The notes under the pieces were generated by a model that worked only from the letters and a program-made list of their open reading frames with translations, made no database searches and was not told the DNA's origin. The translations under genes and the position numbers were made by a program. DNA of 64,000 nucleotides from Antitrichia curtipendula (Eukaryota > Streptophyta > Bryopsida > Hypnales > Leucodontaceae): assembly GCA_951230915.1 (NCBI GenBank), contig OX579634.1, forward strand, positions 43,847,570-43,911,569. The letters are read 5' to 3'. This document shows positions 35,204-45,957 of the stretch, piece by piece (positions within the stretch are counted from its first letter, which is position 1; each line of letters opens with the position of its first letter).

Positions 35204-38200
35204 TCATTGTTTACTAGCAATAGATGATAAGATGTTCTTCTTCACTGTAAACTCGTCCACCTTGTTGGGATTGACCGACTGCACATCCCAGAAAAGGCGA
35301 GTAAGTTCAAAAGAATAATTGATGAAAGTCGAGATTTGAAAGAAGTAATATTAAGAGGACCAATACTCTTCAACAGTTGAATTCAAGGAACAGGAGGCAA
35401 ATTACTCCAAAACTAAGGGCCGCTTTACTGGGGACCAAGCCCAGAAAATAATAGTTTCTGAGCAAACCTATTGGCAAAGAAAGAGCTTAGAAATGGTCTC
35501 CCTTGACCAATGAGAGTGCTCAGAATTTTGTATTTTTATAGGTTGGCTCCAGCGTGATACAGCCCAAGTATCAAACAACATAGAAGACAGAATGTATTGC
35601 AGCTTTGAAAACTTACCCCCGACAAAATGCGAGCAAGTCTATCTGCTTCCTTCTTTGCATAGCCCTCCCCTTTAGAAATAATGCTCTTGAAAGCCTTCAG
35701 ATACACTTGTCCATACCTGCAGCGCAAAACCGTCAGGAGACGGGACTGGAGATACGATTTACAGTAATCTCAAACTTCATAACCTACTGCTGATTATAAT
35801 GTCGGGTTTGCAAACTTGAATTAGAATAATCAAGAGCTTGTAAACATACCCCGCTGCCTTGCCTTCAAGACTGGCAGCTGTCTCCTCTCCCTTGACAAGA
35901 ATGTCACCACGCTCCTCAGGCTTAGCAGCCAAAAATTCAGTGAGTACCTCGTCAAAAGCTGACAAAATACCAGCCTGCAAGCAAGATAATGTCAGGAGGT
36001 AAATCTACGATGTAAAATTCCAATACCTCGACAATCTAGCATTACTTGTGACAAGCAAAACCTTGCAGAAATGGAAAAAAACAAATTAAAAAAAAGTAGG
36101 CATACGTCATCGCTCAAGGCTCCAGAGGAAGTGCGGGAAGTTCCACTTTTCTTGTTGAAGAACTCCACAAATGAATTCAAATCCCGACCACCGTTATAAT
36201 CTTCACCGTCCTTGTTGTCCTTTGGAAAGAATTTCAAAGTGGGATAACCAGTCACTCCGAACCTGCCGTAGCCAAAACACATCTAACATCAATGAACCCT
36301 GATCAAGAGTCGGAACACTACATGATGCTTATTCCACCATTGGGATCACATGAAGACGAGAAAAGAGACGTCGAGTTTCAGATATTAACATGAGCAAACA
36401 TTTCAGTTGGCTCCTCAACATTTTAACCATTTGCAACTGAAATGAAACCTTCAGTGTGAAACATGTGGTGGAAACAAACATGGGGACAATTATAATCTCT
36501 CCATACCTTGAACCAAGTTCTTTGTGAGCATCGGCATCAACATTGGCAACCACAACATCCTTCTCTGACTTAAATGCTGCAGCAGCTTTTTCATAAACCT
36601 GAACACCAATAAAAGAACAGATAATTATTTTCTGTGTGATGATGATTCCCACACAAAATGCAGAACTGTGCATCTTAGGATGTGATAGGCACATACAAAA
36701 CAACAACAATAGATACTGTTTTCTAAACCCTTTGTGAAATGGTTACCTAATTCATCATATAGCTATAAATTCAACATAATTTAGCACTGCAGTACAATTT
36801 TCGACTCAATCTTCTGCAAGGGTCATATACAAGAAGATAAAGATCTTACAGGGGCTAGACTTTTGCAATGGCCACACCTGCCAAAAACAGACCATTGGTC
36901 ATCGAGGATCAGTCAGGAGAATAGAACCGAACCAAATCAGAGGGCAAAAACATGAAAATATCGGTCAAGTGGGTTTTTCCAGCGAAGTTTATCACAAAAG
37001 CGGTCAGCAAATCTCTGATCATAATCCCAGTCACAGCGCATGGTACTTTGCAAGAGGTCAGAAGAGCATCTATGAGTCGTTATGATCATGAAAGGAACAA
37101 ACAACTCACTGTACAATGACAGAAATTTCAATGCCGTTGACTGCAACTTTACAGAATTCAAGCAGTCATCGTACCAAGGAGCGTAGAATTCGACAAGGAC
37201 GTCCTTTGTGCGATCCAACACGATCTTGTCGAAGTTCGATGGGGTGAGTACCACCACTTCTGAAGCAGCTGCTGCACCCACCTTCCCTCTGGTACCTGCA
37301 GACATTGAAAATACTCAAAAACTCAAATACCGAGATCTCCTTGACTGGTGAAAGTGATTACAGAACTTTAGACGATATCAAGTTCCTAAATACGGATAAG
37401 TAATTTTACCTGCTTCTGTGTTGACGAATTCTAAAAGAGCATCTGTTGTGCGACCTCCTGAGTAGCTGGTACAAACAATGCTTAACGGTCAGAATTACCA
37501 CTGTCGATAGAATACCTAACACTCTTGTAATTTCTACTATAAACTCTTCAAATCCTATGCATACGAAACACAGAACTCCAACACTGAGATACAGTTGTAT
37601 CTAATAACTGACACTCACTCTTTAGGTTCCAGAGATCCCTTAGGAAACCACTTGATCGTTGGGAATCCTTGAATACCGAACTTACTGCACACCGCTTTGT
37701 GATCATCACAATCCACCTGCGACAAGAACCATTCGAGGCATCATCACTGTCACATCACCTCAAAATAGCTCGTACAACAAGAGTCTGCCATGAATCTAAC
37801 CCCAAACACGATACATTGTAATTTACTGTAGTGGGAAAGACACCAGGATTAGCTTGTAAGTTTTGAATTTTGATGTCCACACATTGATAATTCCAAAGTG
37901 GATAAGTCTAACTACCATGCATGGAAAATTGAAATGCTAGGCTCTAACCAATCACACAACAGGCCATAGAGAAAGATTATGAACAGTTCAAATAAAAGCT
38001 CCTACCTTGGCTATCAAAACGCCTTTCTGTCCCTTCAGCGCTTCACCTAGCTTCTCGTACTCCGGGGCCAACCTCTTACAGTGTCCACACCTGTAAAACA
38101 TTAACAAAAACGTACCAATCAATATCCTGAACACCAAAAAAAACTCATACTTCAACGATTCCTACCAGTAGTTCCAAGAATACGCCAATAAAAGTCTTAA

Positions 38201-38924
38201 ATTAGATAATTCTATACAATCGAATTAAAAATTAATAAAAAGTAACAAAGCATCTGATAATCGAATTCACTGCATAAACTGTTCCATATATCTGTTCCTC
38301 CTCTGAGATAACTCAAACAGTAACACACATAAGAGAGAAGAAAAAATTTAACAAAAAAAAAATCCTTAATTCATACAAATCAATATATAAGAAGCTGTGA
38401 TCAAGGAAAGGAAGTTCCTTTTTTGAGGTGATGACTTACTACATGTCCGATTTCAAAAACAACATAAATCAAAACAAATTCAACCAAGAGCAGAGTATGA
38501 ATGGATGAATTAAATTAAATCCCTTGTACAAACTCCTGTAAAGACTTTCGGTAGTATTAGGATAAGATATATCCGAGGTTGCCAATACACACACAAAACA
38601 GATCCGCGAACCTCATCACAACATCGGCTCTCAAGACAAAATCAGCTTCCCTGTAACACCACTCCCAAGAGTTACCGACAAGCAAACAAACAGAAGCTGC
38701 CAGATCCAGAGCCTCCGATCGCCAATCACAACCCTCGACCAACACCACGACACTCACCAAGGCGCGTAAAACTCCACAAGCGCGGCCTTCTCCCCTCCAA
38801 CATACTCCTCAAAATTGGTCGCCGTGAGCACCGTGACGTGCTCATCCGCGGCTTGAGACGAAGACGGCAGGAACACCGTCAGAGCGAGGACAACCAAAAC
38901 GCACAAGAACTTCGACATCGCCAT
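35204..38924 (-). CDS. Protein disulfide isomerase, PDIL2 type (11 exons, 367 aa)
   Basis: Catalyses disulfide formation and exchange in proteins folding in the ER. Exons (right to left): 38,924-38,758; 38,090-38,006; 37,716-37,619; 37,465-37,410; 37,295-37,175; 36,877-36,850; 36,598-36,507; 36,262-36,106; 35,974-35,850; 35,716-35,617; 35,278-35,204. All introns are GT-AG, phases agree and the sum is 1,104 bp. Residues 1-25 ([20 protein letters not shown], then SSSQA) form a signal peptide. Two thioredoxin a-type domains follow, with active sites CGHC at 57-60 and 177-180; each Trp codon before the site is split by an intron at the same place, as expected from domain duplication. From about 258 on is the alpha-helical D (ERp29c-like) domain. 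The length matches plant PDIL2-1-type proteins (about 360 aa). The C-terminus is IASKQ, with no KDEL-type retention signal. The first ATG is chosen; a second lies two codons on. The gene looks intact. Confidence 0.95.
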
Positions 38925-39030
38925 AGCTTCTCTTCACTCGTGATCGCTTCTCGAAACACCTTTCTCTTTGGTTTTTGCAGCTTGAAAAGCTCTGTGTGAT
39001 ATCAAGTCGCAGGAGGGAGGAGCCGAGAAC

Positions 39031-39126
39031 CCTAAATAAGTCGTGAAAGAACGCACGAGCATGGGGGTCGTAGGCCGTGACTGGGTTCGGCCACTCTCAG
39101 CTCGCCATGTCGGATTACTGACGTGG
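39031..39126 (-). promoter_or_regulatory. Putative PDI promoter with CCACGTCA element
   Basis: Upstream of the PDI start, the minus strand contains CCACGTCA (39,126-39,119), the core of the plant unfolded-protein-response element bound by ER-stress bZIP factors, and a TATA-like CTTATTTAGG (39,041-39,032) about 110 bp before the ATG. PDI genes of this class are commonly induced by ER stress. That this box acts here is inference from one 8-bp match. Confidence 0.35.
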
Positions 39127-39479
39127 TTTTTTTTTCTTTGGGGGAAGGGAAGGTTGTTCGGAAGCACAGCCGCGTGGGCGGAAGGGGAAGCGGAAAGGGA
39201 AGTGGAAGGGACAAAACTATTCATCTTGCATAGGAGTCAAATGAATCACCCTTTATAATTGTCGCTCTATTTTTTTATAAGAAATTATCCAAAAGTGAAG
39301 GTTTGACTCTACACTCACGTGACGAAATTGAATTTCTACATGAGATTCTCAAGGGTCTGCATCACTTCACACCAATCACAAGATGACATCTAGTCCTTTT
39401 TTTTGTGTGAAGATGACTTAATTTATATCGAATCTAACCTTTATGTAGGATAATAATATTAGGATGGGTTGGTCCACAT

Positions 39480-39665
39480 AGAAACCATCATTTTGGTATA
39501 GTATGAATCATCTATTAAAAAAACTTCAAAAGCACTCACTAGAGGTCAAACTATTGTGCAAGACCTTCCTTTTTCACACAAAATTCCAAAGATATCGATG
39601 AACATATGCACTTCTATCTTACATAGACGGATTCTTATGCCATCCATCAGATCACTCTAGTCCGG
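39480..39665 (-). repeat. Dispersed repeat, copy 3 of 3 (inverted)
   Basis: Read on the minus strand it gives TGATGGATGGCATAAGAATC, TTTTGTGTGAAAAAGGAAGG, then GTTTGACCTCTAGTGAGTGC, the order seen at 28,085-28,300 and 34,130-34,330. Confidence 0.6.
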
Positions 39666-40143
39666 AGCATCTTTACACGATTGAGGTAGTTATTTGGTGC
39701 TACTACAATGGTAAACCAATGCAAAAGTATTTTTTACAATCCTAAAATTTTTGAGCTTGATGGTATTACACATATAAGGTAGAATTGTTTGTTACCATAC
39801 AGATATGCTATCTAGGTACTTTGGAGAAGCTATTTGTCAAGCTCCCATATTTTTCAGAGATTGAAAAGTTTGAAAGAAGTCAATCGTAGAAATAAAAAGA
39901 CATACTAATAAAAAGTAAAAAATTTGTGATCTTTCAAAGTTAAAATGTTAAACTATGATAGGCCCTTGTTGAAGCATGAGCAGATCCTTGTCAAAGTGTG
40001 GATTGATGTGTCTGCTCTCCAAGTGCATTGCCATTATGATAAAAGGTTATAAAGATAGTGGTAAATAGATGGGCCATTCATGCAATTGAGAGGATCATGT
40101 ACATGACGGAATTAGGTGGATGGTAGTATTAGATAGTTCTACA
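39666..40143. other. AT-rich intergenic DNA
   Basis: Nothing recognised. Confidence 0.4.
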
Positions 40144-41085
40144 TTAACCCCTAAAGCACTAAACTACATTTTTTCGCAACATAGCAATTTGGGGCAGCTC
40201 ACTACGAATGGAGTTTTGTTGTTTTTTTCTTTGAAATTTTCACACAATATGTGCCCGAGGTGTAGCTTTAAGGCCCAACAATTTTCATAGCTTTTGACCA
40301 CATGGTTAAAAAGTTATGGTATGATATGTTGTTTCATTGCTTGGCAGGCAACTCGGGCAGCAAAAAAAACTACTTGAAAATTCACTTTCTTTTTAAATTA
40401 AAATTTGAAATTGGTTCTCTAGATCTTTATATACATGGAAAGCTTTGAACAATTCCATTTGGATTAATGATTAAAAAGTTATGGGAATTTAAGTTTACGG
40501 GTAGTTTGCAGGTAGTTGTGGAATCTCTACTCTAAAATAAAACTTTGAAGCCCTTTATTTAATTCAATTTTAAATAATTTTGAAAAAAAATTAAATCATT
40601 AGGTGTAGATTGTTTACTACAACATTAAAACCATTGGGATTGGGATTTTCAATTCCATGAATAAATTGTTAACAATTTAGTGTTTTGAATCATTTTCTAC
40701 TTCTTTCTACTTACTATTATTTCCTATATGTTGTACAATTCCAAATGATCTGAAAATTTTCAAGCATGTTGCCAAGCTTGCCTTCAAAAATGAATCCAAA
40801 GAGTAACCACCATTTCCGGCATTTTTTCATACACATGTGACCATCTGAAGTGCAGCTGCCTGGTTTTTGCAGGGCCACAAAAAGTTTTTTTTCCATTTCA
40901 TATGCTAATATCTTGCAATCTACATGATGGAAATTCCTGAAAAAATTTCCACATGTTCTCAAATTAGTTTACTACAAGATCCTATGGTTACAAAAGTTCA
41001 AAATAAATAAATTTGGTACTTGTCATAGAAATGGCAGTTTTGGAGCGTTTTGATAAAATCATAGTCAAAAACCTTTAGGGGTTAA
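40144..41085. mobile_element. TTAA-family element, well preserved (942 bp)
   Basis: Begins TTAACCCCTAAAGCAC and ends CCTTTAGGGGTTAA. The interior is the inverse orientation of 8,549-9,479 (ACAAGATCCTATGGTTAC, TCTTGCAATCTACATGATGG) and matches 17,505-18,420 directly. Only the terminal 12-13 bp are inverted repeats. No reading frame beyond 81 codons. Together with the copy at 8,549 it best represents the consensus. Confidence 0.85.
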
Positions 41086-43900
41086 GGTCTAGAAAGTGTT
41101 GGAGGGGAATTGTGCTTGGATTGTAGTTAATATGTGTTGTCTGTAAGACATCACTTCAAAGATAATGCAAAGTGGTGGTTTCCATCTCTTCTAAATTGGC
41201 CAGTGAGCATGAGAAAAGTAGAATACGCTACAGAACTTTGGCAACTCTAAAAAGGTAAAAGTAAATGACAGATTGAAAAATCTACAATGATCCTTCAAAT
41301 CAAGACCATGTAGAGGGTGGAACAAGAAATTAATTATCCAAGAATCATGGTAGTAGCAATTGATATTGCATATTACATTGTGGAATGTAGGAAAAGAAAA
41401 TTGTGTCCATAACATAAGGGGTCTTAGGAATTCAATATTAGAGGGGTATGCAATGGAGATGGGATATTCTAAGTCACCAAGTTTGTTTTTTCATTCATAA
41501 GAAGTTTATTTTTGATTAATGTCGCTTGTGTTTAAAACAATCTTGAGAGTTGAACCCATTCTTATTGTGCTCCTCAAACAACTTTGTTGCTTGTTGCTAT
41601 TGAATGAAGCGACCTTTAGATATTTTGATTTTGATAGATTCATAATTAAACCTAGTGTTGGACACCAATGATGGAAATTGTTGAAAGTGCTCCCATTCGG
41701 AAGGCATTGAAAATGCTCTCTTGTAACGTGACTCAATGTTTACTTTGCTAAATACATTTCCATGTATAAGGTGATATTTTAAAACGTCTCTAATTGATTA
41801 CCTCTAAAAATCAATTAGTGTGATAATATGGATGTGAAATAATATGAATGGACACCAAGACCAAATGTTTGAGAGATTTTTCAAATTCCAATTTAGACCA
41901 AAAAAATATAGGCAAAAAGACTCAATCTTCTAGTCACACAAGAAACATGTTGAAGAAGGGGAAGAGAAAAGAAGAAATAGAAAAATGATGTCAAAACTCA
42001 AGAAGTACTCAAAATCTTGCCTCACTTTCAGATAGGATTTTGGAAAATGATTTGACTTTTCTTGAAAGTATTTAGGATTCAAAAACCCAAATGCAACATT
42101 ATGTCTTGACAACTATATTCATGTAATACAACTTGTTGATACCGGAACATGACTGTATATATGTTATAAAACAAAATGTAAAATCCATGATGTGAAACTC
42201 TTAATCAATAATCTATAAACAATTCAAGCCTTATCACATTTAATACTTATCACATTTGTATTTGTGGTACTACACGTTTAGGTCTAATATTCTAATTAGA
42301 GAATATGATTGATACATTTCTTGTAAATATTTAGATATAATTCAAAAATAAGGTTCAATAGATGCTATAAATAAAAATATTATAGACAATTAGTTATTTC
42401 CATTTTTTCCTTTTAATACCATATATTTTGGCATTTGTATTTTTGAAGAATCTTTTCTACAATATTATAATTTTAAAAATTTTAATATAATTTTTCATAA
42501 CTTATCTCTTTGACTATTTGAAATGTAATACCAGACAAAAAATTTTGAATATTTTGGAGAGCAAATAAAAATATCTATGTATTATTTTTCATGACTTTTT
42601 AAAGGTTTATAGAATGAACTAAGAAAATATGAAAGTATTTCAAGCTATATTTTAGCTAATAATACAATATTTATTTCAATAAAATTTAAAAATCTATAAA
42701 GTTTTTACTCTTCCTACTAACAAATCTTGTAAAATTTATACTTATACAAATTTTTATGTTTACTTATTAAATTTTGATTAATTTAAACAAAGATTAAATT
42801 TGATTAAATTTTTTTTGACACTCATTGCCATTTTATGCACAATATGTTATTTGTACCACAACTTGTCAAAATTTGTTAAGAATTTTTGTTCTCCAATCAA
42901 TTATGATAAACTTTGAAATTTATAAATATTTTTTAGAGACACATTATTATTGTAATGAATTTTTGGGGGTTGGAATTAATTTAGATAGTATTTTTTGGTA
43001 TTGATGAATATTGGATTCACTTTGAGGTGTATAACATAAAGCCATGGAATTTTGAGGTTATACAACTAAAATGGTTGTTATTAATAGCATGAAAAGCAAG
43101 AGATATTTGTAGAAGTTTCAATAATTGTTTGTAATCTCTAAAATTAAACATTCTATTTTAAACCAATACATCAAGGAGTTTAATGTTATCAGTGAACATC
43201 ACTTTCATTTGGTTAAAACATCTCCTAAGTAGACACTTTTGTACCTATGAAAATTGAAATGAATCAATGTATAAGGCAATGAAGAATCCATTAAATTTAC
43301 TTCAGCCTATGGCTATAAAGATCTACTATATTTCATGCTATATATTTAATGTTGAAAAAATAAGTATGACAAATGTTCAAAATAGAAATATTCTTTTGGA
43401 TCTATTTATTTTATAATTTTAGCATCTATTTTAGAATGCTTCCTAGCCAAATACAATATGCTAACATTCTAGAATAGTAAAAATATTTTCTGAAAATTAG
43501 TGTATTTGTTTTGAAGAGTCTAAAGTAGTTTTTTTGTTTTTAAAATTTATTTTAGTAAATAAGGATTTTTTACCTTGCATCCTAGTCAATTTTGTAAATA
43601 ATTAATCAAAATTTGAAGTATGTCCAAAATTTTAAAAACTTGCAAACTATTATCTGTAAAACAAAGAAGTTTTTTTGTGAAGGACTTTAGTTCATTTTGA
43701 AATCTAAACCGCCATAATTAGACATTCTACAAATATTTTGAAAATAAAAAAAGGACATTTTGTACAATATAAATTTACAAATTAAACCATTTGAACATAC
43801 AAATGTTGAAACTGACCTACGAGTAAGAGATTTCTGATTTACTAATTACGTATTCGATAAAATAAACATTAAACAATCTTACTATTGGTTGAAGATGCAA
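41086..43900. other. Very AT-rich gene desert
   Basis: No coding frame or repeat that I can delimit. The AT content rises above 70% from about 42,200 to 43,800. Confidence 0.5.
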
Positions 43901-43906
43901 ACCGTG

Positions 43907-43956
43907 TTTATATGGGAGCCAACACAGTGTGAACGGAGGAACACCTCCAAACCCTA
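43907..43956 (+). promoter_or_regulatory. RPL18A-copy promoter remnant: TATA box and telo-box
   Basis: TTATATG at 43,907-43,913 is followed at 43,949-43,956 by AAACCCTA, the telo-box found near the transcription start of many plant ribosomal-protein genes. It lies about 130 bp before the ATG of the RPL18A pseudogene, in the expected place. This means the gene was copied with its promoter and not as an mRNA. Confidence 0.6.
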
Positions 43957-45394
43957 CGTAGGTTTCAGAGCGGCTGCTTGAAAATCCTCTTTCGATACCC
44001 ACTTGCGCCCTCTTTGGATGGGTTGGTTTGAGAGGCAAGCACTCATCGTTGGCTTGCTTTGCATTCCGGAGTCCCCAACATGCCACCATGGTTTTCCGGG
44101 TACGCAATCCTCTCTTTTGCTTCTCCTCTCTAACCGTTGTTTCTTAAATTCTACAAATATATTGTTCAATTTTTGTTAGGGTTTATGCAATTGAGTTTTG
44201 TTAGTGTCACCAATGTTGGAATGCACTATTATCAACTTCAATATTTGGATGTGTTCTTTGCAGTGGAGAAGCGTTGTGGTCTGCCGACTATCCTCATTAG
44301 GGATCGCGATGCTTGCCGCGGAAAATCTTGTCGAAGGTGACATTTTAGAGTTAGTTTTCTTGCTTTTGGTGTTCCTGATTATTCTAGTATTTTTTTGTGA
44401 CAGTTTCACCAGTACTAGGTTGTGGGGTGGCCCTTTCGACCCCGGGGCAAGGAAAACCCTACGCGTACCGGATGAAGTTGTGGAATACCAACAAAGTATG
44501 CACCAAGTCTAAGTTTTGGTATTACATCATTTCAAATTTGTGAAATAATTTATTTTTTAGAATTTTTGGATATGCATTGCAATTGCGAGGTGCAGGGGTG
44601 AAGGAAAGGGATGATCCTTGAAATTGATACACGGTTAGTCATATAGGCGTTGGTTATAGGCACTGGAACAACAATGGTTAGCGTCCTCCTCTTTCTGCGC
44701 TCCAAGCTTAAACTACATGATTGTCTTGTTCAGGTACTTCCTGAGGAAGTTGCAAAAGGTCAAGAAGTCCCACGGTCAACTTCTTGCCATCAACAAGGTA
44801 CCTCACACTACTTACTTGGTACTTGCGATATCTTAATATCTTAATAGAAATTGTGTTAAATGCAATAGTACTTTGAGGGGCGTAGAGAAGCATAGGGAAC
44901 CCATTCCCGTAGCTTTTTTCTGTTTTGAGTGGTTTCTTGAATTAGAATGGAAATTTTGTTAATTTGGATTCCAATGCAGTATGAATATATTATTAATTGT
45001 TGAAGTTTGAAATAATAAGGTCTCAATCATCGGCCTAGACCCCCCTTAAGCTACAAGTATTGCATCATGATGTATATCATAAAAGATATAACCTAGTTAA
45101 ACTTGGAAGTATTTCATTTCTATCCATTACACTTACATTGTGACTGGATTATCTTTTCAACGAACGGGAATGGACCTCCACAAGAAATGGTTCCCTACTT
45201 TAGTTCTTTTCAGATCAACTCGTTGTGGTTTCTATTTGCAAGTCCAGAAAAACTATAATTATTTTGTAGAATCTAGGAGCATAGTTATACATGTCTCTTG
45301 GGCACAGGAGCCCAATGCTAGATCTTTTAGGGCCTTTTCATTTACAAGTAGTAGAATGTCTGACTCATCAAAGAATGCAAAGGATATGAACTGA

Positions 45395-45799
45395 GGTAGA
45401 ACTACCCAATTCCGTCAGTGATTCAAATCTGTGGTCTACAGCTTTGTCCCAATACCGTCAGAAAAACATGCAAATCCGCTTCAGATTCTGACAACAGTAG
45501 TTTATTAATGCTATTAAAAGATAACATGTCAATTAATGATTGGTGGATCTTCAAGTGCTATTAGATACATTGGAAAGCGGTATTGAGTTGTAAGAGGACG
45601 TTTATGAATCCAATCTAGTAGCGGTTGTACAATTACACTTTAGAAATTCACAGAAATTACAATTTTTATCAAAAAATTATAATTCCACTTGGGTTTGACT
45701 CCTGAAACAAAAGCACACCTCTGAAAAATATGTGTCTTTCCTAGAGTTGTCCCCAATATATTTAGATTGCAAATTAGGGTGGTAATGGGTAGTTCTACC
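45395..45799. mobile_element. MITE inside pseudogene intron, GGTAGAACTACCCA family (405 bp)
   Basis: GGTAGAACTACCCA (left) and TGGGTAGTTCTACC (right) are perfect inverses, extended by one more complementary A/T pair outward. Flanks are TG and TA, compatible with a mutated TA duplication. The terminal motif closely resembles TGGTAGAACCACCCA of the 27,164 MITE, but the interiors do not match. A decayed relative lies at 19,130-19,308. It occupies much of the enlarged third intron of the RPL18A pseudogene. Confidence 0.75.
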
Positions 45800-45957
45800 T
45801 TAGTCAAAAGAATTTCTATCGGAGTTATGATCAAAGATTGCATGGTACTAACCAAGAGCATGTTGTTATTTCAAATTTTTGAGAAGTACCCTATAACCAT
45901 CAAGAACTATGGTATCTGGGTGCGTTACCAGAGTTGGATTGGATACCATAATATGTA

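Noticed and set aside
43817..44169. Minus-strand open frames over the RPL18A leader
   Set aside because: They are shadows of the plus-strand leader and first exon, without any domain.
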